Origin: Streptomyces sp. Root1304
GTDB lineage: Bacteria; Actinomycetota; Actinomycetes; Streptomycetales; Streptomycetaceae
Length of the DNA: 64,000 bases
Reading direction: 5' to 3'
Assembly (NCBI RefSeq): GCF_001426405.1
Contig: NZ_LMEP01000002.1
Coordinates: forward strand, 174,937-238,936
Numbering within the stretch: position 1 is the stretch's first letter; the number at the start of each line of letters is the position of its first letter. The translations under genes and the position numbers were made by a program. The notes under the pieces were generated by a model. The model had not been told where the DNA came from and did not search any database. It saw only the letters and a program-made list of their open reading frames with translations. Of this stretch, positions 33,401-41,684 are shown one piece after another.

Positions 33401-34945
33401 TCAGTGCGTGAGCGCCGGCTCCTTCTCGACCACGGTCCCCGTCCCGGTCCCGGTCTCCGTCTCGGCGTCGTCGCCGCCCTCCAGGTGCTGCTTCGGCTTC
33501 GCCGGAAGCGCGAACATCACCAGGAAGATCACGGCGAGCACAGCCGCGACCCAGCCCATCGCGTTCTGGAAGGCGTCCGCGAACGCCGCCCCCGCCTCGG
33601 CCGGGGACTTCGGGGCCGGCTTGCCGTCGATCACACCGAAGAAGACCACCGACACCAGGCCGAGACCCAGCGCGTTGCCCATCTGACCGGTCGTGTTGAT
33701 CAGGCCCGAGGCCGAACCCGCGTGCTCCTTCGGCACCTCCGAGAGCACCGCGTCCGTCAGCGGCGCCACGATCAGGCCCATGCCCAGACCCATGACCACC
33801 AGCGGCGGGATCATCTGCCAGGGCTCGATCCCGGTGCCGTAGCGCCCGGCCTCGAAGAGGTAGAGCAGCACGCCCGCGATCATCGTCAGCGCGCCCGTCT
33901 GGAGCACCTTCCGGCCGAAGCGCGGCACCAGCTTCTGCACCGACATGCCCGCCGCCACCGACACGGCGATCGAGAACGGCACGCCCGTCAGACCCGCCTT
34001 CAGCGGGCTCCAGCCCAGGCCGATCTGCATGTACAGCGTCCAGACCAGGAAGAAGATGCCGAGCACGACGCCGAAGGTCAGCTGTACGGCGATGCCGGCG
34101 GCGAAGCTCTTCACCTTGAACAGCGACAGCTCGACGAGCGGCGAGCCGTCCTTCTTCGTCTTGTACTTCTCGTACGCCACGAGCGCCCCGAAGACGAGCA
34201 CGCTGCCGGCCATCATCAGGTGGCCCCACAGCGGCCAGTCCAGCTCACGGCCGCGCGTCAGCGGGTAGACCAGCATCAGCAGCGCGGCCGTCACCAGGAG
34301 CACGCCCACCATGTCGAGCTTGAGCGCCTTCGGCGCCTTCGACTCGGTGATGAACTTCCGGCCCAGGACCAGCGCGGCGACGCCGACCGGCAGGTTGATC
34401 AGGAAGATCGGGCGCCACTCCAGGCCCGCGATGTTCCACTGGGTGAGCAGCGCGCCGAGCAGCGGGCCGGAGACCGCGCCGAGGCCGATGATCGCGCCGA
34501 ACATCCCGAAGACCTTGCCGCGCTCGTGCGCCGGGAAGGTGACGTGGATGATCGAAAGGACCTGCGGCACCATCATCGCGGCGGCCGCGCCCTGGAGCAG
34601 GCGGGAGCCGACCAGCATCTCCTGGTTGGCCGCGAAGCCGCAGAGCGCCGAGGCGAGGGTGAAGCCGGCGGTGCCGAGCAGGAAGAGGCGCTTGCGGCCG
34701 TAGATGTCACCGAGCCGTCCGCCGGTGATCAGACCGGCGGCGAACGCGAGCGCGTACCCGGCGGTGATCCACTGGATGGCCCCGAACGAGGCGCCGAGGT
34801 CCTTCTCGATGCTGGGGATCGCGATGTTGACGATCGTGGCGTCGACCAGGTCCATGAAGGCGGCGGTCATGACGATGGCGAGGGCGATCCAGCGCCTCTT
34901 GTCGCTGGCCGCGGCGGCTTCCGTGGCGGCGTCGTGTGAACTCAT
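33401..34945 (-). CDS. DHA2-family drug/proton antiporter (14 TM)
   Basis: A 514-aa EmrB/QacA-type MFS exporter. DATIVNIAIPSIEKDLG in TM1, GGRLGDIYGRKRLFLLG (motif A), RLLQGAAAAMMVPQVL and GPLLGALLTQ (motif C) define DHA2; 14 helices are expected. It should export hydrophobic or cationic compounds by proton antiport. The cytoplasmic tail ends with a Glu-Thr-Gly-Thr microrepeat. A -10-like TATCTT (34952-34957) is 6 nt before the ATG with no ribosome site, so the mRNA is probably leaderless. It is divergent from the WYL regulator and shares a 41-bp gap with an operator-like repeat, implying repression by that regulator. Confidence 0.92.
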   Translation of the reverse strand: MSSHDAATEAAAASDKRRWIALAIVMTAAFMDLVDATIVNIAIPSIEKDLGASFGAIQWITAGYALAFAAGLITGGRLGDIYGRKRLFLLGTAGFTLASALCGFAANQEMLVGSRLLQGAAAAMMVPQVLSIIHVTFPAHERGKVFGMFGAIIGLGAVSGPLLGALLTQWNIAGLEWRPIFLINLPVGVAALVLGRKFITESKAPKALKLDMVGVLLVTAALLMLVYPLTRGRELDWPLWGHLMMAGSVLVFGALVAYEKYKTKKDGSPLVELSLFKVKSFAAGIAVQLTFGVVLGIFFLVWTLYMQIGLGWSPLKAGLTGVPFSIAVSVAAGMSVQKLVPRFGRKVLQTGALTMIAGVLLYLFEAGRYGTGIEPWQMIPPLVVMGLGMGLIVAPLTDAVLSEVPKEHAGSASGLINTTGQMGNALGLGLVSVVFFGVIDGKPAPKSPAEAGAAFADAFQNAMGWVAAVLAVIFLVMFALPAKPKQHLEGGDDAETETGTGTGTVVEKEPALTH

Positions 34946-34965
34946 ACGAAGAAGATAAGAGCCAA

Positions 34966-34986
34966 CTAGGTCAGGTCATGTCCTAG
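34966..34986. promoter_or_regulatory. Operator-like inverted repeat between DHA2 and WYL genes
   Basis: CTAGGTCA-N5-TGTCCTAG (7 of 8 arm bases symmetrical) fills the middle of the 41-bp divergent gap, about 9 nt upstream of the DHA2 -10 box, where bound protein would block RNA polymerase. The likely ligand-responsive binder is the adjacent WYL-domain regulator. Confidence 0.55.
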
Positions 34987-35007
34987 ATGAGCCGCATCCT
35001 GGGTGAC

Positions 35008-35964
35008 ATGACGGACACCCCGGCACGACTCCTGAATCTGCTCTCGCTCCTCCAGACCCCGCGCGAGTGGCCCGGAAGCGAACTCGCCGAACGGCTCTCG
35101 GTCTCTCCGCGCACCATCCGCCGGGACATCGACCGGCTCCGTGACCTCGGCTATCCCGTCGAGGCGACGCTCGGCGCCGTCGGGGGTTACCGGCTCGTCG
35201 CCGGTACGGCCATGCCGCCGCTCCTCCTCGACGACGAGGAGGCGGTCGCCATCGCGGTGGGGCTGCGGGCGGGTGCCGGGCACGCGATCGAGGGCGTCGA
35301 GGAGGCGTCCGTACGGGCCCTGGCGAAGCTGGAGCAGGTCCTGCCGGCGCGGCTGCGGCACCGGGTCTCCACGCTCCAGAACGCGACGATCCCGCTCACC
35401 CGGGGGGACGGGGCGACGGTCGCGCCCGCCACGCTCACCGCGCTCGCGGGGGCGGTGACGGGGCACGAGCGGCTGCGGTTCGGCTACCGGGCCGGGGACG
35501 GGACGGAGACCAAGCGGCTCGTGGAGCCGTATCGGCTGGTCTCCACGGGGCACCGCTGGTACCTCGTTGCATACGACCTCGGGCGCGAGGACTGGCGGAC
35601 GTTCCGGGTGGACCGGGTGAGCGAGCCGTTCGCGACGGGGGCGCGGTTCGCTCCGCGGGAGCTGCCTTCGGGTGACGCCGCGACGTACATGGCGCGGTCG
35701 ATGGCGCGGGCGCAGGGGGAGGTCGATCTCGATGTGGAGTTCGCGGCGCCGGCGGAGTTCGTCGTCGCCCGCCTCCCGTCCCACCTCGTGCCGACGGCGA
35801 CGGCCCCGGACCGCTGCCGGCTGCGCGCCCGCGTCGCGGACTCGGTGGAATGGCTGGCGCTGCGGCTCGCACTGATGGACGTCGACTTCAAGGTCCACGG
35901 CCCGGAGCCGCTGATCACGTACATGAGGGACTTGTCGACGAGGCTGACGGCGGCGGCGGGCTGA
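35008..35964 (+). CDS. HTH/WYL-domain transcriptional regulator (YafY-type)
   Basis: A 318-aa regulator. Residues about 5-60 form a DeoR/HTH_11 winged helix (LAERLSVSPRTIRRDIDRLRDLGYPVE). The middle contains VGLRAGAGHAIEGVEEASVRALAKLEQVLP, and about 160-230 the WYL domain (WYLVAYDLGREDWRTFRVDRVS). WYL modules sense ligands such as nucleotides or small molecules. I prefer the ATG at 35008; the upstream ATG at 34987 abuts the operator. Divergence from the exporter implies local control of efflux and probably autoregulation. Confidence 0.88.
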   Translation: MTDTPARLLNLLSLLQTPREWPGSELAERLSVSPRTIRRDIDRLRDLGYPVEATLGAVGGYRLVAGTAMPPLLLDDEEAVAIAVGLRAGAGHAIEGVEEASVRALAKLEQVLPARLRHRVSTLQNATIPLTRGDGATVAPATLTALAGAVTGHERLRFGYRAGDGTETKRLVEPYRLVSTGHRWYLVAYDLGREDWRTFRVDRVSEPFATGARFAPRELPSGDAATYMARSMARAQGEVDLDVEFAAPAEFVVARLPSHLVPTATAPDRCRLRARVADSVEWLALRLALMDVDFKVHGPEPLITYMRDLSTRLTAAAG

Positions 35965-35995
35965 GGCTCCTCAGGGACGTATGCGCCTCGTTGGT

Positions 35996-36028
35996 GGGGG
36001 GAAGGGGCGGAACCCGCCCCTTCCCCCC
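35996..36028. terminator. Perfect bidirectional terminator
   Basis: A perfect 15-bp stem with an AAC loop lies between the convergent WYL-regulator and hrdD genes. Confidence 0.85.
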
Positions 36029-36043
36029 TGGCTGCCGGGCGCT

Positions 36044-37045
36044 CTAGGCCACCGCGTCGAAGCCCGTGTCGTGGGCCATCTTCTTCAGTTCCAGCAGTGC
36101 GTGCTTCTCGATCTGGCGGATGCGCTCGCGCGTCAGGCCGTGCTGCTTGCCGACCTCCGTCAGCGTGCGCTCGCGGCCGTCCTCGATGCCGTACCGCATG
36201 CGGATGATCGACGCGGTCCGGTGGTCGAGCTTGGCGATGAGGTCGTCGAGCTCCTCGCTGCGCAGCAGCGTGAGCACCGACTGCTCCGGCGAGACCGCCG
36301 ACGTGTCCTCCAGGAGGTCGCCGAACTGCGTCTCGCCCGCGTCGTCCACCGACATGTTCAGCGAGACCGGGTCCCGCGCCCAGTCGAGGACGTCGACGAC
36401 GCGCTCGGGCTTCGTGTCCAGCTCCGCCGCGATCTCCGCAGGCTCCGGCTCGCGGCCGTGCTCCCGGTTGAACTCGCGCTGCACCCGGCGGATCCGGCCC
36501 AGCTCCTCCACCAGGTGGACGGGAAGCCGGATCGTGCGCGACTGGTCCGCGATGGACCGCGTGATGGCCTGACGGATCCACCACGTCGCGTACGTGGAGA
36601 ACTTGAAGCCCTTCGCGTAGTCGAACTTCTCGACCGCGCGCACCAGGCCCGCGTTCCCCTCCTGGATCAGGTCCAGCAGCGGCAGCCCGCTGCGCGGGTA
36701 GCGCCGGGCCACGGCCACCACGAGCCGCAGGTTGGACTTGATGAAGAGGTCCTTGGCACGCTCGCCCTCGGCGTAGAGCGCCTCGAGCTCCTCGCGGGTC
36801 GCGCCCCCCGCCTCGCTCTCCACCTCGCCGTCGAGTATCTGCCGGGCGTACACCCCGGCCTCGATCGTCTGGGAGAGCTCGACCTCCTTGGCGGCGTCGA
36901 GCAGAGGCGTGCGCGCGATCTCGTCGAGGTACATGCCGACCAGGTCGCGGTCGGCGATCTCCCCGCCCACGGCGCGAACGCTGCTTGCCCGTGCGGCCCC
37001 GCTCTTGGCGGAGGTCTGACGACGGGCGACGGCACGGGTTGCCAT
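36044..37045 (-). CDS. hrdD: Group 2 RNA polymerase sigma factor HrdD
   Basis: A 333-aa sigma-70 protein, shorter than the principal HrdB because the long N-terminal region is absent. Region 1.2 (DRDLVGMYLDEIARTPLL), 2 (SNLRLVVAVARRYPRSGLPLLDLIQEGNAGLVRAVEKFDY, STYATWWIRQAITRSIAD), 3 and 4 (RMRYGIEDGRERTLTEVGKQHGLTRERIRQIEKHALLEL) are intact. The MATRAVARRQ start and overall sequence match what I recall of S. coelicolor HrdD rather than HrdA/HrdC. ATG at 37045 has GGAG upstream. A sigma-R promoter precedes it, linking HrdD to the thiol-oxidative stress response. Confidence 0.9.
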   Translation of the reverse strand: MATRAVARRQTSAKSGAARASSVRAVGGEIADRDLVGMYLDEIARTPLLDAAKEVELSQTIEAGVYARQILDGEVESEAGGATREELEALYAEGERAKDLFIKSNLRLVVAVARRYPRSGLPLLDLIQEGNAGLVRAVEKFDYAKGFKFSTYATWWIRQAITRSIADQSRTIRLPVHLVEELGRIRRVQREFNREHGREPEPAEIAAELDTKPERVVDVLDWARDPVSLNMSVDDAGETQFGDLLEDTSAVSPEQSVLTLLRSEELDDLIAKLDHRTASIIRMRYGIEDGRERTLTEVGKQHGLTRERIRQIEKHALLELKKMAHDTGFDAVA

Positions 37046-37485
37046 GCGTGCTCCCTTGCTGAGTAGGTCGCGACACCTTTTCGGGTGCCCTGCATCCGAC
37101 GGAAACAACGACTGGAATCAGGACAGAATTCCCACCCGGCACATGGATTTTCGCGATCATGCAGTATCCTGCGCCGCCGTCGCCCCTGCGGGCATGCCCC
37201 TGAAACCCGCGGAGGTGCAGGTCAGAGCAGGCACGGAGGGTGATCCGGCGCCGCTCGCGGGGGAATCGACCACACCGTCGGTGAGACCGCGATCACATGC
37301 TGCGCCGTCCTTCAAGACGCCGGGGCGGGCCATCGGGTTGCCCCCCGCCCGGACCGGACACGAGTGGCGGACCTACGCCCACCACCCCTCCCCCGGCCCG
37401 GTCCCGGTCCCGGTCCCCCTCGGCCTCCCGGCCTAGGTCTCCCGCCCGTTCCGTACCGCCCCTCCCCCGCCCTAGCGTCTTCGCC
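37046..37485. other. Intergenic region upstream of hrdD and the questin-oxidase-like gene (440 bp)
   Basis: Besides the SigR promoter the region holds an AT-richer block (37130-37170) and GGTCCC/CGGTCC microrepeats (about 37395-37425). A TAGCGT box 9 nt before the next ATG (37486) suggests a leaderless transcript. An open frame on the plus strand here has no coding character. Confidence 0.5.
37107..37132 (-). promoter_or_regulatory. Sigma-R-type promoter of hrdD
   Basis: On the minus strand GGAAT (37132-37128) and GTTG (37109-37106) are separated by exactly 18 bases, matching the SigR consensus GGAAT-N18-GTT. It lies about 60 bp upstream of the hrdD ATG, and hrdD of S. coelicolor is a known SigR target. 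Confidence 0.85.
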
Positions 37486-38499
37486 ATGAGCGATCCCACC
37501 GGAACCCTCGACGAAGCCCTCGAACGTCTTCACACCACCGGCCCCGAGCGCAACGGCTGGCTCACCAATCACGCCCCGATGGCCGTCGAGGCCCTGGTCC
37601 GGCACGGACAGGCCCCGGCGGTGCACCGCTGGCTCGACCACTACGCGCCCAAGCTGGAGGAACCGCCTCCGGCGTCCCGCCGCGTCACCGCCGAGAACTG
37701 GGCCGAGGCGCTCGGCGACCCGGCCCGGATCACGGACTGGACCCTGTTCTTCGGACGCGAGCTCGACGGGCGCCCCTGGCGGGAGGTGCTCGCCGTGTGG
37801 TGGCCCCGGCTGCTGCCCGGGATCGCGGGCGGGGCGACGCACCCGGTGATCCGTACCGGCCACGCCGTACGGACCCTCCTCGGCGATCCCGCCGGCGAGA
37901 CGGCCCCCCGGCGCGCCGAGCTGGCGCACGCCCTCGGCTACTGGGCGGCCCGCCACCAGCCGCTGCCCGCGCTCGCCCCGCTGGCCGCCGCGCCCTCGGC
38001 GGCGGCCGCGCTGGACGCCGTACCGCCGGTTCCGGACCAGGACGGCGGGATCAGAACCCGGCTCGCGCAGCTGACGGCGTTCCCGGTCTGGGGCGCGGCC
38101 CCGGACCCCGACACCGCGAAGGCGCGGCTCACCGAGCTGGTGACGGCGGCGACCCACCGGTACGCGACCCACGGCCACGGCGAGCCGATCATGCTGGTGC
38201 ACGCGGCGACCGCGCCGAACGCCGTCCTGCGCACCCTGCCCGCGCTCCCGCGCGAGCTGTGGGCGCCGAGCCTGGCGGCCTCGTGGGCGGCGGCGGCCGC
38301 GGTGACCGCCGCGTACACCCCGGCGGAGGCCGCCCCGTACACGGGCACGGGTCTCGCCCCCGAGGAGGTCTTCGCGCGGGCGGCGGCGCACGGCGACGAC
38401 CACACGATCAAGTTCACCGATACCGCGCTCGACGTGGGCGACCCGCTCGCGCTGGCCGCCGCCGTCCGCTCGATCGACCTCAACCCGCCCGCCCTGTAG
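37486..38499 (+). CDS. Questin-oxidase-like family protein
   Basis: A 337-aa all-helical protein. GWLTNHAPMAVEALVRHG, HRWLDHYAPKL, GATHPVIRTGHAVRTLL and HALGYWAARHQPLP with regularly spaced His resemble the questin oxidase/AflY (DUF4243) family, members of which carry out Baeyer-Villiger-like ring cleavage in fungal polyketide pathways. In bacteria the substrates are unknown. Conserved His and Tyr could bind a metal or substrate. It lies alone, convergent with the extradiol dioxygenase-like gene 47 bp downstream. Confidence 0.8.
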   Translation: MSDPTGTLDEALERLHTTGPERNGWLTNHAPMAVEALVRHGQAPAVHRWLDHYAPKLEEPPPASRRVTAENWAEALGDPARITDWTLFFGRELDGRPWREVLAVWWPRLLPGIAGGATHPVIRTGHAVRTLLGDPAGETAPRRAELAHALGYWAARHQPLPALAPLAAAPSAAAALDAVPPVPDQDGGIRTRLAQLTAFPVWGAAPDPDTAKARLTELVTAATHRYATHGHGEPIMLVHAATAPNAVLRTLPALPRELWAPSLAASWAAAAAVTAAYTPAEAAPYTGTGLAPEEVFARAAAHGDDHTIKFTDTALDVGDPLALAAAVRSIDLNPPAL

Positions 38500-38546
38500 C
38501 GGATCGGCCGCACCGGGCGCGGCCCGCGCGCCCGCCCTTCGGCGAC

Positions 38547-39335
38547 TCAGCCGAACTGCACCGACCTCTTCGCCAGTCCCATCCAGAAGCCGTCGATCAC
38601 CGAGCGTTCCTCGTCCAGGTCGCCCGCCGCGTCCGCCGCGCCCATCGTGACGAACAGCGGGGCGAAGTGCTCCGTGCGCGGGTGTGCGAGGCGCCCGGCC
38701 GGCGACTTGTGCTCGAAGTCGAGGAGGGCGTCGACGTCCTGCGCGGCGAGGGCCTCGTGCCCCCACGCGTCGAACTCGGCGGACCAGCCCGGCACCCCGC
38801 CGCCGGTGTGCCGGAGGGCGGCGAGGTTGTGGGTGAAGAAGCCGCTGCCGACGATCAGGACGCCCTCGTCGCGCAGCGGGGCGAGCCTGCGCCCGATGTC
38901 CATGAGGCGGCGCGGGTCGAGGGTGGGCATGGAGATCTGGAGTACGGGGATGTCGGCGTCCGGGAACATCTCGACGAGCGGCACGTACGCGCCGTGGTCG
39001 AGTCCCCGGTCGGGGATGTCCTGTACGGGGTGGCCGGGCCCGTGGAGCAGCTTGCGGACGGACTCGGCGAGCCGCGGGGCGCCGGGGGCGGCGTACTGGA
39101 CGCGGTAATAGTGCTCGGGGAAGCCCCAGAAGTCGTGGACGAGGGGGACGGTCTCGGTGGCGCCGAGGGCGAGCGGGGCCTCCTCCCAGTGGGCGGAGAC
39201 CATGAGGATCGCCTTGGGGCGCGGGAGTCCCGCGGACCAGGCGGCGAGTTCGCCGGGCCAGATCGGGTCGTCGGCGAGCGGCGGGGCGCCGTGGGACAGG
39301 TAGAGCGCGGGCATCCGTTCCAGCGTGGCGTCCAT
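38547..39335 (-). CDS. Class III extradiol dioxygenase family (DODA/YgiD-like)
   Basis: A 262-aa protein. LYLSHGAPPLADD (metal His), the SAHWEEAPL strand, DHGAYVPL and SGFFTHNLAAL are the conserved metal-ligand and acid-base positions of the LigB-type/4,5-DOPA-dioxygenase family. It should cleave a catechol or quinol ring using a divalent metal. ATG at 39335 has GGAGG 8 nt upstream; an upstream ATG is less likely. It is divergent from a marR gene with two TTGAA/TTCAA-type repeats between, so it is probably induced by an aromatic or quinone ligand. Confidence 0.88.
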   Translation of the reverse strand: MDATLERMPALYLSHGAPPLADDPIWPGELAAWSAGLPRPKAILMVSAHWEEAPLALGATETVPLVHDFWGFPEHYYRVQYAAPGAPRLAESVRKLLHGPGHPVQDIPDRGLDHGAYVPLVEMFPDADIPVLQISMPTLDPRRLMDIGRRLAPLRDEGVLIVGSGFFTHNLAALRHTGGGVPGWSAEFDAWGHEALAAQDVDALLDFEHKSPAGRLAHPRTEHFAPLFVTMGAADAAGDLDEERSVIDGFWMGLAKRSVQFG

Positions 39336-39389
39336 GGCGAAGGCCTCCGGCTTCCTCGTGGTCCTGGGTGGAGTGCTCGAAGCTCGCAT

Positions 39390-39405
39390 GCTTGAAACTT
39401 CAAGC
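39390..39405. promoter_or_regulatory. MarR operator-like palindrome
   Basis: GCTTGAA-AC-TTCAAGC is a perfect inverted repeat with 7-bp arms in the divergent dioxygenase/marR gap. A related half-site pair (TTCAA and TTTCAAG, 39434-39446) lies just before the first possible marR start, consistent with two dimers controlling both genes. Confidence 0.65.
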
Positions 39406-39447
39406 TCAATACCTGCAGAGTAAACGTATGTAGTTCAACTTTCAAGA

Positions 39448-39966
39448 ATGAGTCGTACGATGGGACCCATGGGAGACATGACCGAACCCCGCTGGCTCAG
39501 CGACGAGGAACAGCACGTCTGGCGCTCGTACCTGCACGCCACCACGCTCCTGGAGGACCACCTCGACCGCCAGTTGCAGCGCGACGCCGGAATGCCGCAC
39601 GTCTACTACGGGCTGCTCGTCCAGCTCTCCCAGGCGCCCCGCCGCCGGCTCCGGATGACCGAGCTGGCCAAGAGCGCCAAGATCACCCGCTCCCGGCTCT
39701 CCCACGCCATCGCCCGCCTGGAGACGAACGGCTGGGTGCTGCGCGAGAACTGCCCCTCCGACAAGCGCGGCCAGTTCGCCCGGCTGACGGACGAGGGCGT
39801 CGAGGTGCTGCGGCGCAACGCCCCCGGCCATGTGACGGCCGTCCGCCAGGCCCTGTTCGACCGGCTGTCCCCCGAACAGGTGAAGCAGCTCGGCGCGATC
39901 ATGCGCGTGATGGCCGAGGGCCTCGAACCCACGGACCCGGACGCGGACCTGCCCTGGCTCCGCTGA
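39448..39966 (+). CDS. MarR-family transcriptional regulator
   Basis: Up to 172 aa. The winged helix is at about residues 55-120 (LRMTELAKSAKITRSRLSHAIARLETNGWVLRENCPSDKRGQFARLTDEG), flanked by dimerisation helices. Four in-frame ATGs (39448, 39460, 39469, 39478) are possible; the later ones avoid the operator-like repeat that abuts the first. It probably represses itself and the divergent dioxygenase gene until a phenolic or quinone ligand binds. The last codons and 34 bases are repeated directly after the stop. Confidence 0.88.
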   Translation: MSRTMGPMGDMTEPRWLSDEEQHVWRSYLHATTLLEDHLDRQLQRDAGMPHVYYGLLVQLSQAPRRRLRMTELAKSAKITRSRLSHAIARLETNGWVLRENCPSDKRGQFARLTDEGVEVLRRNAPGHVTAVRQALFDRLSPEQVKQLGAIMRVMAEGLEPTDPDADLPWLR

Positions 39967-39984
39967 CCCGGACCCGGACGCGGA

Positions 39985-40019
39985 CCTGCCCCGGCTCCGC
40001 TGAGCGGAACCAGGGCAGG
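39985..40019. terminator. Terminator hairpin built from a duplicated marR tail
   Basis: Sixteen-nucleotide arms (two mismatches) with a TGA loop between the convergent marR and DHA2 genes. The left arm is a copy, displaced 37 bp, of the last codons of marR. Confidence 0.7.
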
Positions 40020-40040
40020 TGGTGTGCGGGCGAACGATCG

Positions 40041-41570
40041 TCAGTGGGCGACGACCGGGATCTTCACCTCGTCGTCCGCGCCCGCGCCCGAGCCGGCGAC
40101 CGCACCGGTGTCCGGCTTCCCGGTGTTGATCAGGACGAAGGCGATCGTGGCCGCGACGACCAGGATGCCGACCGCCCACCAGATGGCCGCGGTGTAGCCC
40201 TCGACCATGCTCTGGAGCTGGACCAGCTTCTGCGCGGCCGGGGTGGTCGCGCCCGCCGCGTGGTCCGTCAGGTACGCGGTGGTCGCCGAGGCGGCGATCG
40301 TGTTCAGCAGCGCCGTACCGATGGCGCCGCCGACCTGCTGCGAGGTGTTGACCATCGCGGAGGCCACACCGGCGTCCCGCGGGTCCACGCCGAGCGTCGC
40401 CAGGGACATGGCCGGCATGAACGCCGTGCCCATGCCCAGGCCGAGCAGCAGCTGCGCGGGCAGGATCAGACCGGCGTACGAGGTGCCGACCTCCAGCTGC
40501 GTGAGCAGCAGCATGCCGAGACCGGCGGTCAGGAAGCCCGGGGCCATCAGCAGCCGCGGCGGGACGCGGGTCATCAGGCGGGTGCCGATCTGCGTCGAGC
40601 CGATGATCATGCCCGCGATCATCGGGAGGAACGCGAAGCCCGTCATGACCGGCGAGTAGCCCTTCACGACCTGGAGGTAGTAGGTCAGGAAGAGGAACAG
40701 GCCGAACATCGCGATGACGGCGAGACCCAGCGACAGGTAGACACCGCCGCGGTTGCGGTCGGTCAGGACGCGCAGCGGCAGCAGCGGGGACTTCACCTTC
40801 GCCTCGGTGAGCACGAAGGCGAGGAGCAGCACCGCGGAGCCGACGAACAGGCCGATCGTGCCGGCGTCGCTCCAGCCCTCGGACTCGGCGCGGGTGAAGC
40901 CGTAGACGAGCGAGACCAGGCCCAGGGTGGACAGGATCACGCCGGGGATGTCGAGCGTGGAGCGGTTGCGGCCGCCCGCGGGCTCGCGGACCACGAGGTA
41001 CGCGCCGACGGCGGCGACGATGGCGAACGGGATGTTGACGAAGAACGTCCAGCGCCAGTTCAGGTACTCGGTGAGGAAGCCGCCGAGGATCAGACCCACG
41101 GCGCCGCCGCCACCGGCGATGGCACCGTAGATGCCGAAGGCCTTGGCGCGCTCCTTGGCGTCGGTGAAGGTCACGGCGAGCAGCGAGAGCGCGGCGGGCG
41201 CGAGGAGCGCGCCGAAGGCGCCCTGGAGCGCGCGGGCGCCGAGCATCATGGCCTCGCCGTTCGCGGCGCCGCCGAGGGCGGAGGCGGCCGCGAAGCCGAT
41301 CAGGCCGACCACGAAGGTCCGCTTGCGGCCCCACATGTCGGCGATCCGGCCGCCGAAGAGCAGCAGGCCGCCGAAGGCGAGGGCGTAGGCCGTGATGACC
41401 CACTGCCGGTTGCCGTCCGATATCCCGAGGTCCTGCTGGGCGGAGGGCAGGGCGATGTTCACGATCGTCGCGTCGAGCACGACCATCAGCTGGGCGAGGG
41501 CGATGAAGACGAGAGCTTTCCAGCGGCCGGGGTCGGCCTGGGTCGCGGTGGAGTCGGGGATTTTCGGCAT
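40041..41570 (-). CDS. DHA2-family MFS exporter (14 TM)
   Basis: A 509-aa EmrB/QacA-type exporter: DATIVNIALPSAQQDLG in TM1, GGRIADMWGRKRTFVVG motif A, ARALQGAFGALLAPAAL, and GLILGGFLTEYLNWRWTFFVN motif C. It is similar in family to, but clearly distinct in sequence from, the exporter at 33401-34945. ATG at 41570 follows GAGGTGG by 8 nt; an overlapping GTG at 41582 would consume the ribosome site. It lies 114 bp downstream of a TetR gene on the same strand and is presumably the efflux pump that regulator controls. Confidence 0.9.
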   Translation of the reverse strand: MPKIPDSTATQADPGRWKALVFIALAQLMVVLDATIVNIALPSAQQDLGISDGNRQWVITAYALAFGGLLLFGGRIADMWGRKRTFVVGLIGFAAASALGGAANGEAMMLGARALQGAFGALLAPAALSLLAVTFTDAKERAKAFGIYGAIAGGGGAVGLILGGFLTEYLNWRWTFFVNIPFAIVAAVGAYLVVREPAGGRNRSTLDIPGVILSTLGLVSLVYGFTRAESEGWSDAGTIGLFVGSAVLLLAFVLTEAKVKSPLLPLRVLTDRNRGGVYLSLGLAVIAMFGLFLFLTYYLQVVKGYSPVMTGFAFLPMIAGMIIGSTQIGTRLMTRVPPRLLMAPGFLTAGLGMLLLTQLEVGTSYAGLILPAQLLLGLGMGTAFMPAMSLATLGVDPRDAGVASAMVNTSQQVGGAIGTALLNTIAASATTAYLTDHAAGATTPAAQKLVQLQSMVEGYTAAIWWAVGILVVAATIAFVLINTGKPDTGAVAGSGAGADDEVKIPVVAH

Positions 41571-41684
41571 GGGTGGGGCCACCTCTTGGCGCGTACTGGT
41601 GGAAAAAGGGCGTAGGTAACGGCGAAGTGCGGGGTGTGTCAGGCCGCCGGCGCCGTCCGCCGGGTCACGACGGGCGGGGGCGGG

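Noticed and set aside
37044..37436. A 130-codon plus-strand frame in the hrdD upstream region
   Set aside because: It overlaps the SigR promoter, lacks a ribosome site and shows no third-position GC pattern consistent with coding.
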